DNA from: Cantharellus purpuraceus
Lineage: Eukaryota; Basidiomycota; Agaricomycetes; Cantharellales; Hydnaceae
Direction: 5' to 3'
Length of the DNA stretch: 64,000 bases
NCBI GenBank assembly: GCA_025174535.1
Contig: JALBUN010000026.1
Span: 62,001-126,000, forward strand
The notes under the pieces were generated by a model. That model searched no databases. It saw only the letters and a program-made list of their open reading frames with translations, and was not told the DNA's origin. The position numbers and the translations under genes are program-made. Below are positions 57,472 through 64,000 of this stretch, one piece after another; the first letter of the stretch is position 1; every line of letters begins with the position of its first letter.

Positions 57472-58294
57472 TGTTAAGAAAAGATATGGAGGGGTGTTGT
57501 GGGTAAGTGTAAGATGAAGGTGAGGGATGGTGGCAAAGTAAATTTTGAATAGGGGAGCAATTACTGCAAGGATGCAGATATATGCAGGGTCGATGGAAAG
57601 GTGTTGTTTATTAGAGTAATGTTACCAAATATCAGAATATTTGGTTAAGAACTAGGACTTCTGCAAAATATTTGAGCAGAAATGGGAATAGCAACACTTC
57701 GAAAAAGTGTTTGCTTAATAGAAATGGATGTAATGATCCAAATCGTTCGTAATTTGAGATAGAAATAGTTGATGCAATATCCTAATGGGATATGCAAAAG
57801 ATTTCCAATCGAATAGGTCGTTTAGGAGTTATTCCAGGAACGACAGAAAGTTGACACAAGCTGTTTGTTTGCAGCTTGGAAGGGATTAAGAATAGTGAAT
57901 CTCCTTGTTGATACTCGTACACAGTTGTAGTTAATATACAATTTGACAATAACATGATAAAAAAGCCTTTTAGTAAGATTGAAACATATGATAAAAGAAA
58001 TGATGTGGATACTGATAATATGTGGTGTCATGGGGAAAAACTTTTTATAGAGAAAGGAGTTTTTACCTGTTTGACTTGAGGTTTATGACGAATGAAAATC
58101 ATCATAATACCTCCATTTTTGAGTAGTAGCCACCCCCATAGAACGAAAGGATGGCTCACAAAATAAAATCGAAAATCACCTCCTCCTCATCCCTTAATCA
58201 AAAAATTCCCAAACTTTTCACAACTTTTCCTTATCATAAAACTCCCCCTTCTTGCTCCAATAGATTGTAATATTACTTGAATAAATTCTTGACA
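57472..58294 (-). repeat. 5' LTR of copia C
   Basis: The 823-bp unit (plus-strand ends TGTTAAGAAAAG and TTCTTGACA) is nearly identical to the solo LTR at 49318-50139. It abuts an LTR A remnant at 58295. Confidence 0.95.
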
Positions 58295-58489
58295 TCTAAG
58301 TCGTACTCCATCTCCAAAATCTTGGACACCGGTATTAGTGAGGGCGCAGCACATAAGCTGAAGCCAAGTCCGTTCCGACCCCCACGATGTGCTCTGACTC
58401 TGACCCAACCTCCGACCCAACCTCCGACCCAACCTCCGACCCAACCTCCGACCCAATCTCCAATCCCCAATTGGACCTAGTGCATAACA
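58295..58489 (+). repeat. LTR A remnant with 12-bp minisatellite
   Basis: The 3' portion of LTR A, from TCTAAGTCGTACTCC to the CATAACA terminus. It contains about five tandem CCGACCCAACCT-type units at 58395-58460, more than in LTR A at 3163-3690. The 5' portion is missing at the copia C boundary. Confidence 0.85.
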
Positions 58490-59587
58490 AAGGTGCACTC
58501 AAGAAATAGCTCATAGAGGACAGAAGGGCACCTGATAAGGTATCAATCCATTAGCCTCCTGACATCATTTAGGACAAGCACCTGAAGTCATTCAAGGCAG
58601 GTGGTTGGTACGCACCAATGAATTGGTACAGAAGCCTGATGCAAGGCACAATGAGTGAGGGTGACAAAGGTGAGGCTTATTATATTTCTATTGTACCCTT
58701 GTTCACGTCAATCTTATGTCACCTTAGCCATTCCTAAGGAGTGCTACAATATTACATACCCAGTTCTTATGGTTGTCACTCTTCTGGATACTATTTGTAT
58801 CCCAGCTATGGCAAAGGCTGTCATGACAGCCATGTGCACAAATGCAACAGTGTGTTAGCTAGACACTGGTCACTGGGCTATGCTTGAGAAGCCCCATGAG
58901 CTTAATGCCTTCATTGACGAACTCTTGGGGGGCTTGTCAGTTGAAATATGACTGCATAGACAATGTGATGCATAACTAAATGGGACTTAATCAGGGCCGA
59001 GTAGGCTTAGGAACTGATTATATGCAGTTAAATGGGCCATGGTAAGATCATCAGTAAAATACTACACCCATAATTGGAGTCACTTAGGTCGCTTAATGTG
59101 ACTATTTCCAAGTCTTATCCAGCTGATGCAGGCTGCCTTCAGGTTGAAGAAGATTGAATTGTTTTCTGAATGAGCATGTCTCTAGTATGACAGTGAAGAC
59201 AGGCTCTTCATACTATCATGAAGAGCCTGTATATATATATCACATCAACTCAACTTGTCAACTGGCATGGCATTGTACGTCTCGGAGATTTGGCCCGGGG
59301 TTCCATTTGTCTGGGTTCAATTAGTGATGGCTCTCCATAAGCAATACAAATGGGAGACACGTGACCAAAATGCTGTGTCCAGTCACATGCCACATGTGGC
59401 TCCAGTGGCTGAGACCAAAACAGCTGTTCCTTGACCATGCTTAGAAGATCAAACTGTGAAAGGAGCGGTTCGAGTCAGGAACCTCACAAGTATGTGTCCT
59501 GATAGGCAGACCTTGTTCTGATCTCACACCTCCCTCCTCTCATCTCTAACTTCTAGTATACTTGATTGATCATTCGGCTGGCCGCCA
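58490..59587. other. Intergenic region upstream of TOR, with hairpin
   Basis: No gene is supported. A perfect hairpin lies at 59199-59230: 13-bp arms ACAGGCTCTTCAT and its complement around a 6-base loop. A short TATATATATA run follows at about 59231. The last 300 bp would contain the promoter of the TOR-like gene. Confidence 0.5.
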
Positions 59588-62500
59588 ATGATGCAGAGTG
59601 CGGCTTCGATGGAAAACGATGTCAACAAAATCTTCTATGACATTTGCAATTCGAAACAAGCGACTTGAAATTATGCAATATCCCAGTTGCATAACTATGT
59701 ATGTATATCCAGTTCTAGTTGGACTTGTGAGTAAGACTTTCCAGGTCGTTTCATGTGGATCATTCGCACCCTCGACTGCATCAGTCAAATGGGAGGATGA
59801 GGTCAGACGGAATTTACACACCCTGGTAAATTCAAAGACCCTAGAACAGATGCGAGGGGCTATCCTAGCCATTGGTATGATATCTCTACTGTTGCTCTTA
59901 CTGAATGAAATTCACCAAATTTTCATAGACGTAATCCTAGAGATCATCAAAGAGGATCCCCTCGATAATAGGAGAAATCTCTTCCGCTTTTACAACTATC
60001 TAACCACTATATTGTGTCAAACGCAAGACACAAATATTCTCGCTGGAGCTTCATGGTCACTTGGTAGACTTATACAGATTAGCGGCACTGTTCTCGGGGA
60101 ACACTTTGTGGAGGAGCAAATTCCTTATTTTCTCGAAATGGAGGCCAATTCACCATTCAGCACCGTACTCGCTTTGAAAGAACTTGCTCGACACAGTCCT
60201 GCGTCTTTTTTCCCACACCTTTCAAACGTGTTTCTCTGTATCTGGTGGCTTTTGCAGCATTCACAGGTACACCATTTCTCTTTATACAATTTTCCCCTGT
60301 TGACTAATGGCAATGGCAGATTGACTTCTGCCATGCCGCTGCACAACTGATGGGATACATACTAGCTGCTATGGGAGTCCGTGATTTCCAGTCGAACCGA
60401 GAATTTATTGCAAATCTGGTCGATAGAGCACAACGCGACCTTGAATCTAATTCAATTGCCGTTCTGCATGGTTCGCTGCTTGCATTGCGCGAGTTCTTTC
60501 TGTATGCAGAGAAGGTGAGAATTCTTCTTAAGACAACCTGAAATCACTTATTCAGGCCCGTGGTGTTATAGGAATTCCTCATGGACCGCTTTCTTGAAAT
60601 GTGCCAGGCAGTGCTCCGCTTTCGGGTCCACGCAGACCCCGCTGTGAGAAGCGTAGTGATGGATATGATCCCAATATTCGCCCGCTTTGACCGGCAGGTT
60701 TTCCGTGATCAGTTCTTCCTCAATTGTATGGTTTACTTGATTGAGCGACTTGACTCGACCGACGGCCCAAAAGGTTAGTGATCACTTGCGCAAATTTGAA
60801 ATGCCGCTGCTGAAAGTCTTTCAGCATACTTGGCGATTGGCAATTTATCGTCTTCTGTTCAAACAGATTTGATCCCCTTCGTTGATGCAATCTTCCAGCA
60901 CGTGGGAGGCATCCTACGGAAGCACACATAAGATATAGTTCTGAGTCAATTGATCCGTACCACTGATGTGAACCTCTTTCTGAAGCCGTCAGACTCCTGA
61001 ATTATTGGATCACGTGTTTGACACAATTGGATTGCTAGCCTGCTCAATGGGCCCTGCCATCGCACACGCCGTTAATGATCAATTGGAATTGATATTTGCT
61101 TGTGAACTCAGCGAGTCCCTTCTCCGTATGCTTGAGACGATAGTGCGATATATCTCGGCGTTACTTGGCGTAATCCAAGGTCAGAGGGTATTACTTTACT
61201 CTCGGAATTTATCTAGTAATCACGCATCATAGTGTGTCTCCTCAATGTTCTTTCCATCATCCTCAGCGGTCAGCACTTTCAAGTGCAAGGCGCACCGCAC
61301 CCCCCTGGCGAGACCTATGAGATTCCCACCTCCACCAATGTGAGTTTTGAAGCTTAAAGAAGAGGGGCTGTGTAGCTAACGATAAACTATCAGTCAAACA
61401 AGCATGTTACCCTGGCGCTTACAGTCCTGGGGTCCTTCAATTTCAAGGGCCATTTACTTAATGAATTCGTTGCCAAGGCTGTCATTCCTTATTTGGATAA
61501 AGAAGAAGTGGCCACGCAGAAGGTGGCTGCTCTTACCACTTGCAGGCTTCTTGCAAGGGATCCAATCCGGTACCAGCGCAGCTATCATGCACTATGTACT
61601 CTCGCGAAAACGATGGACAAGCTCTTATCTGTCGCCATTGTGGACTCTGGTGCGTGTCAAATATCATCTAGTAGGCGGATGAATCATTCATTCGACTTGT
61701 GTTTACATAGAACCCACCGTCCGATATACCGTGCTGTCCTCATTAAAGACAAGTCTAGATAAAGCCCTTTCCCGTGCTGAATATGTCCGAATGCTGGTGA
61801 TCGCGCTTCATGACGAGGCTGTTGAGAATCGAATTCTGGCCATGCAAATTGTAGGACGCATTGCGAGATGTAATACCGGGGATGTTTTGCCTCCTCTGCG
61901 GAAATCCTTGATACAACTGTTGACTGAACTAAAGTGTTCATTTTCCCCGTACGTCTGTTGATAACCATTATCAGTCGAACTCCACCTATACCCTAATCAG
62001 GCAGAGCAAAGAAAGTGCAATTCGTATCCTTGCAGCTCTTTTAATTGCTACACATGCAGTGGTAGAGCAACATGTCAACGAGGTCCTCAGCGTCCTACTT
62101 GATTTCAGCAGGGATTCCAATCCCGTGGTCACTACCCACGTCCTGATTTGCCTCGGACAGCTTATGACTGTAGATGACACGGCCGCCGTCTCTAGACAGA
62201 TTCCTCGGATTATGGCTATCATCTTGTCTTCGTTATCCGGATCTTCGCAAATCCGCTCCACGGCTCTTGATTGTTTGGGGCGGCTGTGTACTAACATAGG
62301 ATACGTTATCGTACCAATGGAGCAATATCCCCAACTTCCCCCACTGCTACATGGAATGCTGAAGCGGGAACAGAGTCCCAATGTGAGACTTCAGGTCATC
62401 AAGGTGATTGGTCTGCTAGGCGCACTTGACCCAGTTCAATACCAGGTACGATCTGCTTTGTCGTGACATATCTCACATACTAATGCTTAGACTAGGTCAA

Positions 62501-64000
62501 GGTCCAGGGTTTAGTAATCATGGAGTTTCCTCCCGAATCTATCAATATAGTGCAAGACCCAGATACCGAGAAATCCCCCAAGGCGAGATCAGATCCTCCT
62601 TCAAAGCCCGATGACCTATACGAAGACCACGTAGTTGACTTACTGTTGGATATTCTTCAGACGCCCTCATTAGGCAACCACCATCACTTGGTAATTGACT
62701 CGCTCATATCCATTGCAAAGACTCGCGGTATTAAGTTCGCATCCTTCATTCCGAAGGTGAGCTCCTAGTTATGGCTGACCCAATGTAATAGTATCCTGAT
62801 ATAGGATCATCACTACAGTTCATGCCGACCTTTTGCAACATTATACGAGACGCTATCCCCAGCTTACAGGGTTACTATCTTGGCCAGCTCACCTTTCTAG
62901 TTTGCGCAGTACACGAGCACATCCGTGGTTGTGTCAGTGACCTAATTGAACTCATCCAAGGCATTTGGGATGCTGCAGCACAGCGCCTGCCACTGGTTGT
63001 ACTTGTTGAGACCTTAGCTGAAGCCCTCGCATCAGAGCTTAGACCATATGTGGCGGGTCTTATCCCCAAGCTATTGCTGATACTTCAAGAGAACAAAACG
63101 GAACCTCTCGCTGCAATACAAGTCAAAGCTTTAGCCGCTCTGACCGCATTTGCTTTTAACTTGCACGACTACTTGAACTTGGTCGTTCTGGTCATCGTCT
63201 CGTGTTACGAATGCAGACATACACCTTTTATCCTTCGTAAGGAGGCCATACAGAGTCTTACCGGCCTCTCTAATACCGTTGAATTGTATCCATATACATC
63301 ACGGACCATTCACTCCTTGATACCTCTATTAGGAGAGCTTGATGAGCCACTCCATGGTTGATGCACTCCGTTCATTTACTTATACCCTTGGCAATAGCCT
63401 CATAATCTTTATCCCGATCCTAACCAAGGTGTGTAAGGTGACGGAGGTTCTACAATGTCAAGGCTTATTGTTGTGTCAAATAGACTCTCAGTAACAACAC
63501 CGTCGACGTAGAAAAACTTCTGGACCTGTTTTCAAACGTGCTTCACAACCATCCTCTTCCTCCGTTGCAACGTTCACCTCAGTAAGTCTATCCGTGACGG
63601 AATGTTTTCAAAGAGCTGATCAGTTATATCGAAGTATCCCCGAAGAAGAACCGCCAGCAGATTCGGTGCGGTTGCCAAACCGACATCTTTTGAAACAAGC
63701 TTGGGATGTTTCGCGAGTGTCGGACAGCCCTGATGCTTGGATCGCGTGGTTTGCCAACCTCGCAGCTCAATTCTCCAAAGAGTCGCCATCTGTCTCCTTG
63801 AGATCATACATGAACCTTTTTGATGTCTATCCTAATATCTCTACAAAACTATTCAATCCAGCTCTAGCATCCTGTTGGGAACATCTGGGCGAACCATTCC
63901 AGGTTTGTTATCCTATTCTCACCCAAGCCAATTGCTTACAGCTCTTGGTTAGGAGGATCTAATCCAGACATTACAGCGCGTGATGTCTTCTTCTGTCACT
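59588..64000 (+). pseudogene. TOR kinase homologue, N-terminal HEAT-repeat part (damaged; runs off the window)
   Basis: Splicing short GT-AG introns gives a long HEAT-repeat protein matching the N-terminal half of TOR. Proposed exons are 59588-59698, 59745-59874, 59929-60266, 60321-60514, 60572-60773, 60825-60901, 60993-61179, 61233-61339, 61394-61649, 61711-61948, 62001-62445, 62496-62756, 62805-63428, 63484-63578 and about 63612-63902. Diagnostic segments include LESNSIAVLHGSLLALRE, IGLLACSMGPAIAHAV, LTVLGSFNFKGHLLNEFV, LTTCRLLARDPIRYQRS and SVSLRSYMNLFDVYPNIS. The FAT, FRB and kinase domains would lie beyond the window. Damage: an in-frame TGA at 59666-59668 (codon 27) and a frame break near 63345-63355. 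A TAA at 60929 may instead sit in an intron using donor 60902. TOR is normally essential and single-copy, so this is either a decayed duplicate or has assembly errors. Confidence 0.75.

Larger units (their letters stand above)
52757..58294 (-). mobile_element. Ty1/copia element C, minus strand
   Basis: A full LTR lies at 57472-58294 (element 5' side) and a truncated one at 52757-53049 (element 3' side), with a polyprotein frame between. The distal part of the 3' LTR is missing, and the two outer flanks are unrelated (LTR A remnant on the right, unknown sequence on the left). A deletion or ectopic recombination therefore removed one end. The purine tract GAGGGGGC next to the 3' LTR matches copia B. 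Confidence 0.9.

Noticed and set aside
60929..60931. TAA in the TOR-like gene considered as a definite nonsense mutation
   Set aside because: A GT donor at 60902 and an AG at 60992 allow the stop to lie in an intron, so it cannot be counted as damage.

Overview
The window is a transposon-crowded stretch of a fungal nuclear genome, almost certainly a basidiomycete of the Agaricomycetes. The evidence is: short (about 47-90 bp) GT-AG introns in the host genes; two genes with the membrane domain I recognise as DUF6535, a family typical of mushroom-forming fungi; chromodomain Ty3/gypsy elements; Ty1/copia elements; and readable but damaged copies of two conserved kinase genes, Mps1/TTK-like and TOR. 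I cannot name the genus.

Layout. 1-3162: solo LTR (family A), a degraded LTR, and a minus-strand Ser/Thr-rich repeat-module gene remnant cut off by an LTR of family E. 3163-10310: Ty3/gypsy element A1 (LTR, gag, -1 frameshift site, pol with chromodomain, and a convergent antisense ORF with a Zn2Cys6-type cysteine cluster). 10311-13630: LTR B fragment and the 3' half of a copia element (family G). 14004-22084: a pile of gypsy A fragments (A3, A2) into which a MITE, a solo LTR B, a solo LTR A and other LTRs have inserted. 22085-23515: inverted 1.4-kb LTR E. 23516-25650: Mps1-like kinase pseudogene. 26000-27384: intergenic, C-rich simple repeats. 27385-33345: gypsy element A4 on the minus strand, split by a 1.4-kb solo LTR E. 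33330-33640: copia gag scrap. 33664-40970: large minus-strand DUF6535 gene with a repetitive Ser/Thr/Gln-rich tail, hit by a MITE and a solo LTR F. 43270-51560: second DUF6535 gene, split by a complete copia element B (44418-51135) that itself carries a solo LTR C. 52757-58294: copia element C on the minus strand. 58295-59587: LTR A scrap and intergenic DNA with a strong hairpin. 59588-64000: N-terminal HEAT-repeat part of a TOR kinase gene or pseudogene, running off the window.

Themes. At least seven insertions can be dated relative to one another because their target-site duplications or disrupted reading frames survive. The nonsense codons in the retroelements are mostly TGA where sister copies keep CGA, which points to CpG deamination. 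The most unusual biology is the gypsy family A architecture: in three copies a second gene lies antisense and tail-to-tail to pol. It encodes a coiled-coil, Zn2Cys6-like, acidic-tailed protein with its own TATA box just inside the LTR.
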